Positions 26,102 to 35,897 of a stretch of DNA of 64,000 nt are shown one piece after another (the stretch's first letter is position 1; the number at the start of each line of letters is the position of its first letter). Source of the stretch: Serratia plymuthica (lineage in GTDB: Bacteria > Pseudomonadota > Gammaproteobacteria > Enterobacterales > Enterobacteriaceae); contig NZ_CP068771.1 of the NCBI RefSeq assembly GCF_018336935.1, positions 4,898,001 to 4,962,000 on the forward strand. Reading direction: 5' to 3'. The notes beneath the pieces are model-generated. The model was not told where the DNA came from and did no database searches. It saw nothing but the letters and a program-made list of their open reading frames with translations. The position numbers and the translations under genes are program-made.

Positions 26102-28614
26102 TCGTCGTTTCCCGTGGTGTAGTGGGGGCCATGGTTGAAGAAGCGCAGGCTAATCTGATCGGACAACCGGTTCAGCGCCAGTTGCAACTGCGACACCGAT
26201 TCTGACAAGGGTTGCGGGTCGTCGGCAAACCCGGCGTTACCCAGGCCGGCAATTTTCTCCGGCAGATCGAAAATGGCCTGTTCGGTAAAAGGTCCGAACT
26301 GGTCGGTCAGTTTTTTCAGGTATTCCACCAGTCCCTTCAGCAGGAACATCACCGAGCGCGGATTCTCCGGGCTGGTCAACAACAGCGGCAGGGCCGTGGC
26401 CAGATCCGGCCGCTGCGGATAACTGGAGCGGTAGGTGATGGTGCTGTCGCACAACTCCAGCCACCACTCCAGCCCGGCGTCGCGCACTTCGTCATCGTCC
26501 AGCACCAGCGTCAGCATATGCGTCACCTGCTGCAGGCGTTCCAGCCGACGGCCAATACTGAGGAAGCGCCAGCCCACGTCACGCGTCATGCCGTCCAGCG
26601 CAAAACCGGAGAGCGCCATCATATGCCCGATCGCCTGATCGAGAAACGCCAGCGCCTCCGCCAGGTTCCAGCGTTGAGCCTGATGGTGCTGTTCCAGATC
26701 TTTGGCTAAGCGGTTGAGGATATGCCAGTTGTCCAGCGAAAGCCGCTCGCGCAGTTGAAAACCGATACGCAGCAGTTGTTGCAACGTGCCGGCAAACCCC
26801 TGTGGGATCTCCGGGTTGAACAGCGCTTCCAGCAGCAGGGTGTTCAACTGTTGCGGCGCCAGTTCTTCAAGCGGAGAGGCTTCGTCGTTCGGCAACAGAC
26901 CGTAATGGAGGCAAAGCTGCATCACGGCTTTATGCTGCTGTTCGCTGCCTTCGTCTTCGTCGAGCCGCAGGGTGAGGGTAGTACGCAGCAGACGAGCGAT
27001 GTTGTCGCAGCGTTCGGTATAGCGGCCCAGCCAGAACAAGTTTTCAATCACCCGCGTCGACAGCCTGTGGCCGGTCGGCGGCAACTCTTGCCTCAGCACG
27101 CCGGGCCGTGGCGGTGGCGCGGAAGGCGGTGCCAGTACCCAGGTATCCTTGCTGCCGCCGCCCTGCTGCATGGTCACGATCTGGCGGCTGTTGGGGCCGG
27201 AGATGCGGGTCAGGCCGCCGGGCATCACCCGGTAGCCGTCTGGGGTGGCGACGGCGAATACCCGCAGGCAGGTGGCATGGTTTTGCAACTGATAGGGCGG
27301 ACGCGGGGACAGCCCCGGCGCCTGCGACAGGCCGATCAGCTCTTGAGCGACATAGTTGTAAGGGCGCGCACGGATGCGTTCCTTTAGCTGAGCCAGCTCG
27401 GTGGCGCTCAGATCGCCGGCGATGCAGGTCCTGATGCGCAACTGCGGGAAAGCGCCTTTGACAATCAGGTTAGGCAGGTTTTCCAGCACCGTTTCCCGCG
27501 CGGTGCTTTCCCCACACCACCAGGAAGCGACGGAAGGCAACAGCAACGGCTGCCCGAGGATCTGCTGGCTGAGTTTTGGCAGAAAGCCGTACAACGCGCC
27601 GGTTTCAATCAGGCTGGAGCCGAGCGCATTGGCGATCAGCACCTGGCCTTCGCGTGCCGCCTGGATCAACCCCGGAATGCCCAGCGAAGAGTCGGGGCGC
27701 GCCTCCAGCGGATCGCAGAAGTCATCATCCTGCCGCCGTAAAATCACATGGACGCGCTGCAGGCCGTCCAGGGTTTTCAGCCAGACGCGCCCCTGGGACA
27801 CCATCAGATCCTGGCCTTCCACCAGCGGGAATCCCAAATGCCGCGCCAGATAGGCATGCTCGAAATAGGTTTCGTTGTAAGGGCCGGGGGTCAACACCAC
27901 GATGTGCGGGGCCTCGCCATCCCCGGCGGCGAACGGCGCCCAGTGGCGCAGGCTCTGTTGCAGCGTGCGGAAAAAGGTATTCAGCCGCTGTACTTTCAGG
28001 TCCCGGAACTGTTCCGGAAAAGCGCGGGAAATCACCGTGCGGTTTTCCAGCGCGTAGCCGGCGCCGGACGGGGCCTGGGCGCGATCGGCCAGCGCCCACC
28101 AGCGGCCATCGGCGGAACGGGCCAGATCGACGGCGTACAGATGCAGATAGACGTTGCCCGGGCAGCGAATGCCGTGCGCCGGGCGCAGAAAACCGGCATG
28201 CCCATGCACCAGCGCAGGCGGCAGCAGGCCGTCGCGCAGCAGGGTCTGCTCACCGTACACGTCGGCCAGGATACGGTTCATCAGTTCCGCACGCTGGGCA
28301 ATGCCGGATTCTATCTGCTGCCATTCGTCGTGAGGGATAATCTGCGGCAGCAGATCCAGTTCCCAGGGGCGTTTAACCCCTTGCGGATCGGCGTAGACGT
28401 TATAGGTGACGCCGTTTTCAAAAATCTGGCGCGCCACGTGGTTGAGGCGGCTTTGCAGCTGTTCGTCCGGATAGGCGGCCAGCTCGGCGGCAAAACGCTG
28501 CCAGTGTGGGCGAAAGACAGCCTCGCCGGCAAACAGCTCGTCATAGTGCGCTTGCGAGTGGCGATAGTGGGTAAATAGTGATTGCGGCATAGGCATTGCG
28601 TTCCCGTTTTCCAT
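26098..28614 (-). CDS. Circularly permuted ATP-grasp + alpha-E domain protein (fusion)
   Basis: About 838 residues. Residues to about 490 are the circularly permuted ATP-grasp domain (RPWELDLLPQIIPHDEWQ, AHGIRCPGNVYLHLYAVDLA, LVEGQDLMVSQGRVWLKTL, NLIVKGAFPQLRIRT); from about 510 on an alpha-E helical domain (STRVIENLFWLGRYTERCDN). In many bacteria these are two genes (COG2308, COG2307), so this is a fused form. The ATP-grasp fold predicts an ATP-dependent carboxylate-amine ligase. ATG 28614 has AAGG five bases upstream; a longer frame to 28656 and ATG 28596 are alternatives. Product and substrate are unknown. Confidence 0.85.
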   Translation of the reverse strand: MENGNAMPMPQSLFTHYRHSQAHYDELFAGEAVFRPHWQRFAAELAAYPDEQLQSRLNHVARQIFENGVTYNVYADPQGVKRPWELDLLPQIIPHDEWQQIESGIAQRAELMNRILADVYGEQTLLRDGLLPPALVHGHAGFLRPAHGIRCPGNVYLHLYAVDLARSADGRWWALADRAQAPSGAGYALENRTVISRAFPEQFRDLKVQRLNTFFRTLQQSLRHWAPFAAGDGEAPHIVVLTPGPYNETYFEHAYLARHLGFPLVEGQDLMVSQGRVWLKTLDGLQRVHVILRRQDDDFCDPLEARPDSSLGIPGLIQAAREGQVLIANALGSSLIETGALYGFLPKLSQQILGQPLLLPSVASWWCGESTARETVLENLPNLIVKGAFPQLRIRTCIAGDLSATELAQLKERIRARPYNYVAQELIGLSQAPGLSPRPPYQLQNHATCLRVFAVATPDGYRVMPGGLTRISGPNSRQIVTMQQGGGSKDTWVLAPPSAPPPRPGVLRQELPPTGHRLSTRVIENLFWLGRYTERCDNIARLLRTTLTLRLDEDEGSEQQHKAVMQLCLHYGLLPNDEASPLEELAPQQLNTLLLEALFNPEIPQGFAGTLQQLLRIGFQLRERLSLDNWHILNRLAKDLEQHHQAQRWNLAEALAFLDQAIGHMMALSGFALDGMTRDVGWRFLSIGRRLERLQQVTHMLTLVLDDDEVRDAGLEWWLELCDSTITYRSSYPQRPDLATALPLLLTSPENPRSVMFLLKGLVEYLKKLTDQFGPFTEQAIFDLPEKIAGLGNAGFADDPQPLSESVSQLQLALNRLSDQISLRFFNHGPHYTTGNDE

Positions 28615-28696
28615 GAGGCCTTGCGACGGCAACTCCCTTGCGGCGCAGGCCGGCACCTTCCTGGTGCCGACGTGCGCCCTCCTCGGTATCGAACCC

Positions 28697-31600
28697 CTAT
28701 TTCCAGCGCAAATCTAGCGTGAACGGGAAGTTCGGGTTGCGCGTCTGGGGTTCGACGGTTAATTTTCCAGGCGTATGACCCATTTGCAAGAAACGCGCCA
28801 GCCTGCGGCCTTCAGCCTCATAGGCGTTGATCGGGTGGGTATCGTGGCTGCGTCCGCCCGGATGGGCGACGTGGTACTGGCAGCCGCCCAGCGAACGTTG
28901 CATCCAGGTATCCACCAGTTCCACGGTCAGCGGCGCGTGCACGCCAATGGTGGGATGCAGGCTGGCTGCGGGTTGCCATGCCCGGTAGCGCACGGCGCCG
29001 ACCGCCTCGCCGACGTTGCCGGTGGGTTGCAGCGGCACCGGGCGGCCGTTGACGGTCACCTGGTGGCGATCGTCATTAAATCCGGTAACCCTGATCTGCA
29101 GACGTTCGACGGATGAGTCAACATAGCGCACGGTTCCGCCGCTTGCACCTTCTTCGCCCATCACATGCCAGGGTTCCAGTGCATGATCGATTTGCACCTG
29201 GACGCCGTCGGCGGAGAATTCGCCATGCTGCGGGAAGCGGAAGGCAAAGTGCGCGTCGAACCAGGTGGCTTCGAACGGGTAGCCGAATTCACGCAGTTCG
29301 GCGAGCACGTCGTTAAAGTCCTGACGCACAAAGTGCGGCAGCATGAAGCGATCGTGCAGTTCGGTGCCCCAACGGCGCAGCCGCTCCGGTTGATAAGGCT
29401 GCTGCCAGAAACGGGCCAGCAACGCCCGCAGCAACAGCTGTTGGGTGAGCGACATCCGGGCATGCGGCGGCATTTCAAAAGCGCGCAGTTCCAGCAGACC
29501 CAGACGGCCGCTTGGGCCATCCGGCGAATAGAGTTTGTCGATGCAGAACTCCGCCCGGTGGGTATTGCCGCTGGAATCGATCAGCAGGTTGCGCAGCAGG
29601 CGGTCGATAAGCCAGGGCTGCACTTCCTCGCCCGGCTCCGGGAAGCGGCTAAAGGCGATCTCCATTTCATAGACCGAATCGTTACGCGCCTCGTCAATGC
29701 GCGGCGCCTGGCTGGTCGGGCCGATAAACAGGCCGGAGAACAGATAGGAAAGCGACGGGTGGTTATGCCAATAGCCGATCAGGCTGCGCAGCACGTCCGG
29801 GCGGCGCAGGAACGGGCTTTCCGCCGGGGTGGCGCCGCCCATCACCATATGGTTGCCGCCGCCGGTGCCGGTATGGCGACCATCGATCATGAATTTTTCG
29901 GTGGTCAGACGCGACTGGCGCGCGGCGTCGTACAGGAAGGTGGTCTGCTCCACCAGCTCGCCCCAACTGGCCGCCGGCTGAATGTTGACTTCGATGACGC
30001 CGGGATCGGGAGTGATGCGAAAACAGGTCAGGCGCGGGTCAGAAGGCGGTTCGTAGCCTTCCAGCACCACCGGAATGCCCAGCGCCAGTGAGGTGGCCTC
30101 AATGGCCTCCACCACCTGCAGGTAATCTTCCAGCGTGCGCGTCGGCGGCATGAACAGATAAAGAATACCGTTGCGCGGCTCGGCGCACAGCGCGGTGCGG
30201 GCAATCCAGTCCGCCGACTGTTTTTGCTCCGGACGCCGGGTTATCGGCTGAGGTCGGGTATTTTCGGCCGCAGACGAATGCGGTTGCAGCAGTTGGCGGT
30301 AGGCCGGCAGCGTAGGGAAAGACTGATGCGGATCGGCGCTGTGAATGTAGGGGTAGTCGCTTTTATGCACCCAGGGTTGAGAATCCAGCGGCAGGCGGTA
30401 ACCCAGCGGTGAATCGCCCGGCAGCAGGTAGCAGTGCTCGCTGCGCAGGAACCAGGAGCCGCTTTGCCACGGCTGGTTCTCTTCTCTGGCCAGCGGCAGA
30501 ACGTGGCCGATGATGGCTCCCAGGCCTTGTTCAAACACCTTGTGCAACCGCGCTCGCTCCAGCGGATCTTCCAGCCGGGAATCCGACGGATCGACGTTGT
30601 CCGGCAGGCGACGTTCGCGCCACAGGTAGTAGAGCGGGTCTTCATAAGCCGGGAAGATATGCTGGTCGGAAACCTCTAGATACAGCGCGACGCGTTGCAG
30701 GAAATCCGCCGCCTGCCCGGTGGTGACCGCAGAAGGTTCGCGTTCATCGGCAAACATGGCCGGATCGGCCAGCGGCTCGCCGTCCCGGCGCCAGAAGCAG
30801 TTGAGCGACCAGCGCGGCAGTTGCTCGCCGGGGTACCATTTGCCCTGACCAAAATGCACCAGCCCGGCGGGAGCGTAGCGCTCGCGCATGCGCAGGAACA
30901 ATTCGGCGGCGCGCAGGCGCTTGGTTGGCCCCAGAGCGTCGGTATTCCATTCGTCGCCGTCAGGATCGTCGACGGCGACGAACGTCGGCTCGCCGCCCAT
31001 CGTCAGATGAACGCCGTTGGCCTGCAAATCGCTGTCAATCCGATAACCTAGCGCGTCGATCGCCTGCCATTGTTTCTCGCTGTAGGGCTTGGTCACGCGC
31101 GGCACTTCGTCCACGCGGGCGACCGCCATCAGGTGCTCAAATTCGCATTCGCACTCATCAATCGCGCCGCTGATCGGGGCGGCGCTGGAAGGTTCCGGCG
31201 TGCAGGCCAGCGGGATGTGTCCTTCGCCGGCAAACAACCCGGAGGTGGGATCCAGGCCAATCCAGCCGGCGCCGGGCAGGTAAACCTCGGTCCAGGCGTG
31301 CAGGTCGGTGAAGTCTTCCTCCGGCCCCGACGGGCCATCCAGCGATTTGACGTCCGGCGTCAGCTGGATCAGATAACCGGATACGAAGCGGGCGGCCAGC
31401 CCGAGATTGCGCAGGATCTGCACCAGCAGCCAGGCGGAATCGCGGCAGGAGCCGCTGCGCAGGGTCAGCGTCTCTTCCGGCGTCTGCACGCCCGGCTCCA
31501 TGCGGATGGTGTAACCGATGTGTTGCTGCAACTGCTGGTTGATCGCCACCAGGAATTCCGCGCTGCGCCGGGCTTCATCGGGAATGCTGCTCAGGTAGTT

Positions 31601-31984
31601 TTCCAGTTCCGGGGTTAGCGGCTGGCAGTGCAGATAGGGCGCCAGTTCGATTTTCTGCTCTTCCGAATAGCAAAACGGAATATGTTCCGCATGCGGCTCA
31701 AGGAAGAAATCGAAGGGGTTAATCACCGACATCTCAACCCGCATATCCACTTCCACGCGGAAGTGGTCGGTTTTTTCCGGGAACACCAGCCTGGCCAGGT
31801 AGTTGCCGTTAGGATCCTGCTGCCAGTTGATAAAGTGGTTTTCCGGGGTCACTTTCAGTGAATAGGCCAAAATAGAGGTGCGGCTGTGCGCGGCAGGGCG
31901 CAGGCGTATGACTTGGGGACCCAGGTTGATGCGTCGGTCGTAGCGGTATTCGGTAACGTGGTTTAGCGCAATGTTAATAGCCAT
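28697..31984 (-). CDS. Large transglutaminase + DUF2126 (putative amidoligase) protein
   Basis: 1,095 residues. Residues 1-290: a transglutaminase domain with the same N-terminal sandwich (ALNHVTEYRYDRRINLGPQV) and triad Cys in RSGSCRDSAWLLVQ, His in DLHAWTEVYLPG, Asp in WIGLDPTSG. Remaining 800 residues: DUF2126, a predicted amidoligase (LTMGGEPTFVAVDDPDG, RHTGTGGGNHMVMGG, NPSLSYLFSGLFIGPTSQAP in part). First gene of the operon; ATG follows TGAGGCTCGAGCTT. A palindromic CRP-like site lies 140 bases upstream. The combination predicts peptide or isopeptide synthesis, but no product is known. Confidence 0.85.
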   Translation of the reverse strand: MAINIALNHVTEYRYDRRINLGPQVIRLRPAAHSRTSILAYSLKVTPENHFINWQQDPNGNYLARLVFPEKTDHFRVEVDMRVEMSVINPFDFFLEPHAEHIPFCYSEEQKIELAPYLHCQPLTPELENYLSSIPDEARRSAEFLVAINQQLQQHIGYTIRMEPGVQTPEETLTLRSGSCRDSAWLLVQILRNLGLAARFVSGYLIQLTPDVKSLDGPSGPEEDFTDLHAWTEVYLPGAGWIGLDPTSGLFAGEGHIPLACTPEPSSAAPISGAIDECECEFEHLMAVARVDEVPRVTKPYSEKQWQAIDALGYRIDSDLQANGVHLTMGGEPTFVAVDDPDGDEWNTDALGPTKRLRAAELFLRMRERYAPAGLVHFGQGKWYPGEQLPRWSLNCFWRRDGEPLADPAMFADEREPSAVTTGQAADFLQRVALYLEVSDQHIFPAYEDPLYYLWRERRLPDNVDPSDSRLEDPLERARLHKVFEQGLGAIIGHVLPLAREENQPWQSGSWFLRSEHCYLLPGDSPLGYRLPLDSQPWVHKSDYPYIHSADPHQSFPTLPAYRQLLQPHSSAAENTRPQPITRRPEQKQSADWIARTALCAEPRNGILYLFMPPTRTLEDYLQVVEAIEATSLALGIPVVLEGYEPPSDPRLTCFRITPDPGVIEVNIQPAASWGELVEQTTFLYDAARQSRLTTEKFMIDGRHTGTGGGNHMVMGGATPAESPFLRRPDVLRSLIGYWHNHPSLSYLFSGLFIGPTSQAPRIDEARNDSVYEMEIAFSRFPEPGEEVQPWLIDRLLRNLLIDSSGNTHRAEFCIDKLYSPDGPSGRLGLLELRAFEMPPHARMSLTQQLLLRALLARFWQQPYQPERLRRWGTELHDRFMLPHFVRQDFNDVLAELREFGYPFEATWFDAHFAFRFPQHGEFSADGVQVQIDHALEPWHVMGEEGASGGTVRYVDSSVERLQIRVTGFNDDRHQVTVNGRPVPLQPTGNVGEAVGAVRYRAWQPAASLHPTIGVHAPLTVELVDTWMQRSLGGCQYHVAHPGGRSHDTHPINAYEAEGRRLARFLQMGHTPGKLTVEPQTRNPNFPFTLDLRWK

Positions 31985-32119
31985 AAGCTCGAGCCTCAGA
32001 ATAGGGGAATCTGAAATCGGGTCACATCAGTCTGCTGATGCCATGCTGTAGCCGTTACCGTGGAGGGTGGTGCTTTGGTTAACTCCCGTCTGTATTCAGA
32101 CCGTTTTACCTGCTGGGAG

Positions 32120-32135
32120 TGTGATGATCATCACA
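32120..32135. promoter_or_regulatory. Perfectly palindromic CRP-like site upstream of the transglutaminase/ATP-grasp operon
   Basis: TGTGATGATCATCACA is a perfect 16-bp palindrome with the CRP half-sites TGTGA and TCACA at the correct six-base spacing. Reading on the minus strand, an AATACA -10-like element lies about 32 bases from the site centre, compatible with class II activation. The next gene in that direction is the DUF2126 protein. Confidence 0.7.
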
Positions 32136-32214
32136 TTAACCAATTAGGGTTAAATCTAGAGACAATTTCTTGAGAAGTCGATTCTTTTTTCTGCGGGAAA
32201 GAGGGGGAAATGAA

Positions 32215-32237
32215 GCGCCGCCCTCGGAGGACGGCGC
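32215..32237. terminator. Stem-loop after ypfN
   Basis: GCGCCG/CGGCGC arms around an eleven-base loop, ten bases beyond the ypfN stop; no U-run on the minus strand until the following pyrimidine-rich stretch. Confidence 0.4.
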
Positions 32238-32247
32238 GTGCAGGCGG

Positions 32248-32439
32248 TCAGGGTTTTTTCTTCGGCCAGTTGTCGTCGTCGTCGTCCCACTGGGCATTAT
32301 TATCGCGGTGTGGCGGCAATTCGGGCTTATCGGCGAGGTAACGTTTTACGTCGACGCGACGCAGTTCTTTGATCCCGCTGATGATCATCCCGACTAAAAT
32401 CAGCAGGATAATCCACCAGTAGTCAGCTAACCATTGCAT
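32248..32439 (-). CDS. ypfN: Small membrane protein YpfN (UPF0370)
   Basis: 63 residues: one N-terminal membrane helix ([20 protein letters not shown]) then a charged tail ([30 protein letters not shown]). Matches the YpfN family of enterobacteria. Function unknown. Ribosome site AAAGGAGTAAAC. It starts two bases after the M15 peptidase gene ends and so belongs to the yffB-dapE operon. Confidence 0.93.
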   Translation of the reverse strand: MQWLADYWWIILLILVGMIISGIKELRRVDVKRYLADKPELPPHRDNNAQWDDDDDNWPKKKP

Positions 32440-32441
32440 GT

Positions 32442-33116
32442 TTACTCCTTTCCTTCACTGCGTATAAAACGTGAAAATATCGCGGGCAGATGGCATTCAA
32501 GCCATTCGGCACCGGCAACGTCCTTATTTTGCCAGGCGGCCAGCAGCAGCGCGGGCGTCAGCAGATGTTCGGCTTCCTGCGCCAGCGGTCGGTAGCTCAG
32601 ATGCCAGGGTTCTACCGCCACGCCGTCGCCGTCTTCGGTGAACGGGCGGTAAAAACCAAATTCGGCCATATGTTCCGTCATCCATTGATTGAGCGGATAA
32701 AAGTAACCGCCTTCCTCATATTCCCACGGTTCCAGCTGCAGCTTTTGCCCTTCCGGCAACAACGACGGGTCGTACACGTCCAGATCGCTGCCCCAGTGAT
32801 GGCGGCTGGCGCCCGGCAGGGCTGACCAGCGCAGGATCGCTTCGCAGCGCTCGGCGGCGGACAGCGGCTCGATGTCGAGCGGCCGGCTGTCTTTATCTAA
32901 TACTGGTCGTTCGCCGCAGAATTTGCCATTCCAGATCGCCAGTTGCCGATCGAAATCACGAAATGTGCTGGCGGGCTGCAGATCGAACCCGGCCGCCAGC
33001 GCCGCTTGCTGCATGGCGCGGAACGCGGTCACCGCCGCAGGTTGCAGGCGATGGTTACCGCTCAGCGGCGCCAGATGTTCGGTCGAGAGCCCGGTCAGCA
33101 TTGTCGGCGTGATCAT
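32442..33116 (-). CDS. M15 family D,D-carboxypeptidase-like peptidase
   Basis: 224 residues from ATG 33116, whose ATGA overlaps the dapE stop. VanY/M15B fold: zinc ligands His and Asp in [13 protein letters not shown], third His in VEPWHLSYR, and the family segment [17 protein letters not shown]. Such enzymes trim peptidoglycan stem peptides. No signal peptide is visible, so the site of action is unclear. A longer frame to 33185 is not supported because it lies within dapE. The gene is not in the E. coli dapE locus but its coupling to dapE points to cell-wall or diaminopimelate metabolism. Confidence 0.85.
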   Translation of the reverse strand: MITPTMLTGLSTEHLAPLSGNHRLQPAAVTAFRAMQQAALAAGFDLQPASTFRDFDRQLAIWNGKFCGERPVLDKDSRPLDIEPLSAAERCEAILRWSALPGASRHHWGSDLDVYDPSLLPEGQKLQLEPWEYEEGGYFYPLNQWMTEHMAEFGFYRPFTEDGDGVAVEPWHLSYRPLAQEAEHLLTPALLLAAWQNKDVAGAEWLECHLPAIFSRFIRSEGKE

Positions 33117-34240
33117 GCGACCAACTGCTCCATGATGCGTTGATACATGCGGCTCAGCAGTTGCAAATCGGCGGCGTGTACGCATTCATTGACCTTGTGG
33201 ATGGTCGCGTTGACCGGCCCCAGCTCAACCACCTGCGCACCCATCTGGGCGATAAAGCGGCCGTCCGAAGTACCGCCAGTGGTCAGCAATTGCGGCGTCA
33301 GTTCGCAATAGTGTTCGACGGCGTTAACCACCGCGTCCACCAGCGCACCGCGCGCGGTCAGGAACGGCTGGCCGGACAAACGCCATTCGATGCTGTAGTT
33401 CAACTGATGCCGCTCCAGCAGCTCTTCCACGCGCTGTTTTATCGTCGCGTCGGTTGACTCGGTGCTGAAACGGAAGTTGAACTGGACGAACAGGTCGCCC
33501 GGGATCACGTTGTTGCTGCCGGTACCGGCCTGCACGTTGGCGATCTGCATGCTGGTCGGCGGGAAGAATTCGTTGCCGCGATCCCACTCGGTCGCCACCA
33601 GCTCATTGAGCGCAGGCATGGCGCGATGCACGGGGTTATCCGCCAGGTGCGGATAGGCGACGTGGCCCTGAATGCCGTGAATGTGCAGGTTGGCGGTGAT
33701 CGAACCGCGGCGGCCGTTTTTCACCACGTCGCCGACGCGTTCGGTGCTGGACGGCTCGCCGACCAGGCAATAATCCAGGCGCTCGTTGCGCGCCATCAGC
33801 GTTTCCACCACTTTCACCGTGCCGTGAGTGGCGCTGGCCTCTTCGTCGGAGGTGATCAGGAACGCCAGACGGCCCTGATGGTGCGGGTTGGCCGCCACAA
33901 AGCGCTCCGCAGCCACCACCATCGCCGCCAGCGAACCTTTCATGTCCGCCGCGCCACGGCCATACAGCATGCCGTCGCGAATGGTGGGTTCAAACGGCGG
34001 GTTGTCCCAGCGTTTCTCATCGCCGGTCGGCACCACGTCGGTGTGGCCGGCAAACGCCAGCGTTTGCCCTTCGCCGCGCCAGGCCCAGAAGTTCAGGGTG
34101 TCGCCGAAGTGCATCGGTTCAACGGTAAAACCGATCGCTTCCAGACGTTCGATCATCAGCGCCTGGCAACCTTCATCGTGCGGGCTGAGAGACGGGCGTT
34201 TGATGAGCTGCTGAGCCAGTTCGATAACCGGGCAAATCAT
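33113..34240 (-). CDS. dapE: Succinyl-diaminopimelate desuccinylase DapE
   Basis: 375 residues, as in E. coli. M20 metallopeptidase with metal-site motifs [27 protein letters not shown] and [13 protein letters not shown] (Glu-Glu), and the dimerisation-domain segment [17 protein letters not shown]. It hydrolyses N-succinyl-LL-diaminopimelate in lysine/peptidoglycan synthesis. ATG 34240 overlaps the yffB stop by four bases and its own end overlaps the M15 gene, so the three are translationally coupled. Confidence 0.97.
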   Translation of the reverse strand: MICPVIELAQQLIKRPSLSPHDEGCQALMIERLEAIGFTVEPMHFGDTLNFWAWRGEGQTLAFAGHTDVVPTGDEKRWDNPPFEPTIRDGMLYGRGAADMKGSLAAMVVAAERFVAANPHHQGRLAFLITSDEEASATHGTVKVVETLMARNERLDYCLVGEPSSTERVGDVVKNGRRGSITANLHIHGIQGHVAYPHLADNPVHRAMPALNELVATEWDRGNEFFPPTSMQIANVQAGTGSNNVIPGDLFVQFNFRFSTESTDATIKQRVEELLERHQLNYSIEWRLSGQPFLTARGALVDAVVNAVEHYCELTPQLLTTGGTSDGRFIAQMGAQVVELGPVNATIHKVNECVHAADLQLLSRMYQRIMEQLVA

Positions 34241-34602
34241 GCTGTTACCTCAGATATAAATTGCTGGTAGCCTTCGGCGCTGAAACCGAGCAGGGCGTGC
34301 CCCTTGCCGTCGTCCAGCAGCGGGCGTTTGATGATTGCCGGCTGCGCCAGCATCAGCGCGATGGCCGCATCGGCGTTGTCGCAGGCGTTGCGCTGCGCTT
34401 CATCCAGCTTGCGCCAGGTGGTGCCGCGGGTATTGAGCAGCGGTTCCCAGCCCAGACGTTCGACGAACCCGCGCAACTGCCGTTCATCCAGCCCGTCGGC
34501 GCGGTAGTCATGAAATTGATAAGCCACGCCTTGCTCTTCCAGCCAGCGGCGCGCTTTTTTGATAGTGTCACAATTTTTGATGCCGTACATGGTCAACGTC
34601 AT
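34237..34602 (-). CDS. yffB: ArsC/Spx-family protein YffB
   Basis: 121 residues. Begins [20 protein letters not shown], matching E. coli YffB, with a single Cys in the ArsC-like position, and contains [14 protein letters not shown] and [10 protein letters not shown]. Thioredoxin-fold, glutathione-binding ArsC-like family; the true reaction is not established. ATG 34602 preceded by AGAAGG; the open frame extends upstream without conserved sequence. First gene of yffB-dapE-M15-ypfN. Confidence 0.92.
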   Translation of the reverse strand: MTLTMYGIKNCDTIKKARRWLEEQGVAYQFHDYRADGLDERQLRGFVERLGWEPLLNTRGTTWRKLDEAQRNACDNADAAIALMLAQPAIIKRPLLDDGKGHALLGFSAEGYQQFISEVTA

Positions 34603-34828
34603 GGAATAAGAACCTTCTCTGCAACCCAACACCGGCATGGCGCCAGTGGTAAACCGCCGTGGCGGTAAAATGAAAACCAGCGCCCAGCATGCCGAAAAAT
34701 GGCGGGGAGTTCCACCGTACAATGGTCCGAAAGCCAGGGAAAGGGCGAAAAAATTCGGGCCGCATTCGGTGCGGCGAATGTTTGCTAATCTGAATGCGGC
34801 GGCCTGCCATCCTCTTGGAGAGAGTAAT

Positions 34829-35254
34829 GTGGAAAAATACCGTATCGAAACCACCGAGTACGCTGTCGATAAAATAGCAGCGCTGATTGCGGAAGGGCTG
34901 AATCAGTATAACGATGAGGTGACCGGCAGCAGCGATCGTCGCCCGCTGGCGGTGACGGTGAAAGACCCGATCGGCGGCGAGGTGCTTGGCGGCATTACCG
35001 GGCGCTCTTCGCTGGGCCTGCTGTTTGTGGATTTGTTTTACCTGCCTGAATCAATGCGGGGTATCGGTCTGGGCAGCGAACTGCTGCGCCGCTTCGAGCA
35101 GGAAGGACGCCGCAGGGGATGCGTTTCCGCAGTGCTGTACACCATCAGCTTCCAGGCGCCGAGGTTTTACGAACTGAACGGTTGGACGCGCTTTGGCGAA
35201 GTGCCTTGCCTACCGGCAGGCACCAGCCGAATTTTTATGTCGAAGACCTTATGA
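34829..35254 (+). CDS. GNAT family N-acetyltransferase
   Basis: 141 residues from GTG 34829, chosen because TTGGAGAG lies about nine bases before it and the upstream frame has no conserved sequence. Acetyl-CoA-binding motif A is present as [20 protein letters not shown], followed by [16 protein letters not shown] typical of the GNAT C-terminal half. Divergent from yffB. Substrate unknown. It is the first gene of a block absent from the E. coli arrangement. Confidence 0.8.
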   Translation: MEKYRIETTEYAVDKIAALIAEGLNQYNDEVTGSSDRRPLAVTVKDPIGGEVLGGITGRSSLGLLFVDLFYLPESMRGIGLGSELLRRFEQEGRRRGCVSAVLYTISFQAPRFYELNGWTRFGEVPCLPAGTSRIFMSKTL

Positions 35255-35269
35255 CCGGGTCTGCGGCAA

Positions 35270-35875
35270 TCACTCCCTGGTCTGGCGTAATTTATACTCC
35301 AGGCTTTTTTTAACCATTGGCCATTCATGGTCGATGATCGAGAAAACCACCGTATCGCGATAGCTGCCGTCCGCATTTTTCTGGTGGTTTCTCAGCACGC
35401 CGTCTTGCTTGGCGCCTAAACGCGCGATAGCCGTTCTCGATGCGTGATTGTGCCAGTGGGTGCGAAATTCAACGGCAATCACCGCCAGCGCTTCGAACGC
35501 GTAGCCGAGCAGCAGGCGTTTGCACTCGGTGTTGACGGCGGTTCTCTGATAGCTTTTGGCGTACCAGGTATAGCCAATTTCAACGCGGCGGTTATGCCCA
35601 TCGGCATTGCAAATGCGGGTGGTGCCGACAATCTTTTGCGTGTCGTTATGCACCACGACAAAAGGCAATGACCGCCCGGCGGCCTGTTCGCTCAGAGCGA
35701 AAGCGACATAATCATCGACGGTGTTTTCGTTGGGCGCCGAAGTAAACCAAAGCTCCCAGAGGCGCCCATCAGCGGCGGCTGTCGCCAGCGCCGCCGCATG
35801 TTCTTTGCGCAGAGGGAGCAGGCTGACGGTTTTGCTTTTCAGCTCGGTTTCGATAAGCCAGGATGAGTCAGACAT
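35270..35875 (-). CDS. RimJ/RimL-type GNAT acetyltransferase
   Basis: 201 residues. RimL-like pattern: SLLPLRKEHAAAL at the N-terminus, VVVHNDTQKIVGTTRIC, then VEIGYTWYAKSYQRTAVNTE and FRTHWHNHASRTAIARLGAK, the usual motif for protein-alpha-amino-terminal or small-molecule acetyltransferases of this group. Last gene of a closely spaced four-gene minus-strand run (TPR, GNAT, chorismate-mutase-like, this gene; gaps 9, 17 and 22 bases). Substrate unknown. Confidence 0.82.
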   Translation of the reverse strand: MSDSSWLIETELKSKTVSLLPLRKEHAAALATAAADGRLWELWFTSAPNENTVDDYVAFALSEQAAGRSLPFVVVHNDTQKIVGTTRICNADGHNRRVEIGYTWYAKSYQRTAVNTECKRLLLGYAFEALAVIAVEFRTHWHNHASRTAIARLGAKQDGVLRNHQKNADGSYRDTVVFSIIDHEWPMVKKSLEYKLRQTRE

Positions 35876-35897
35876 TTGCCGCTATTTCCCCTTTCAT

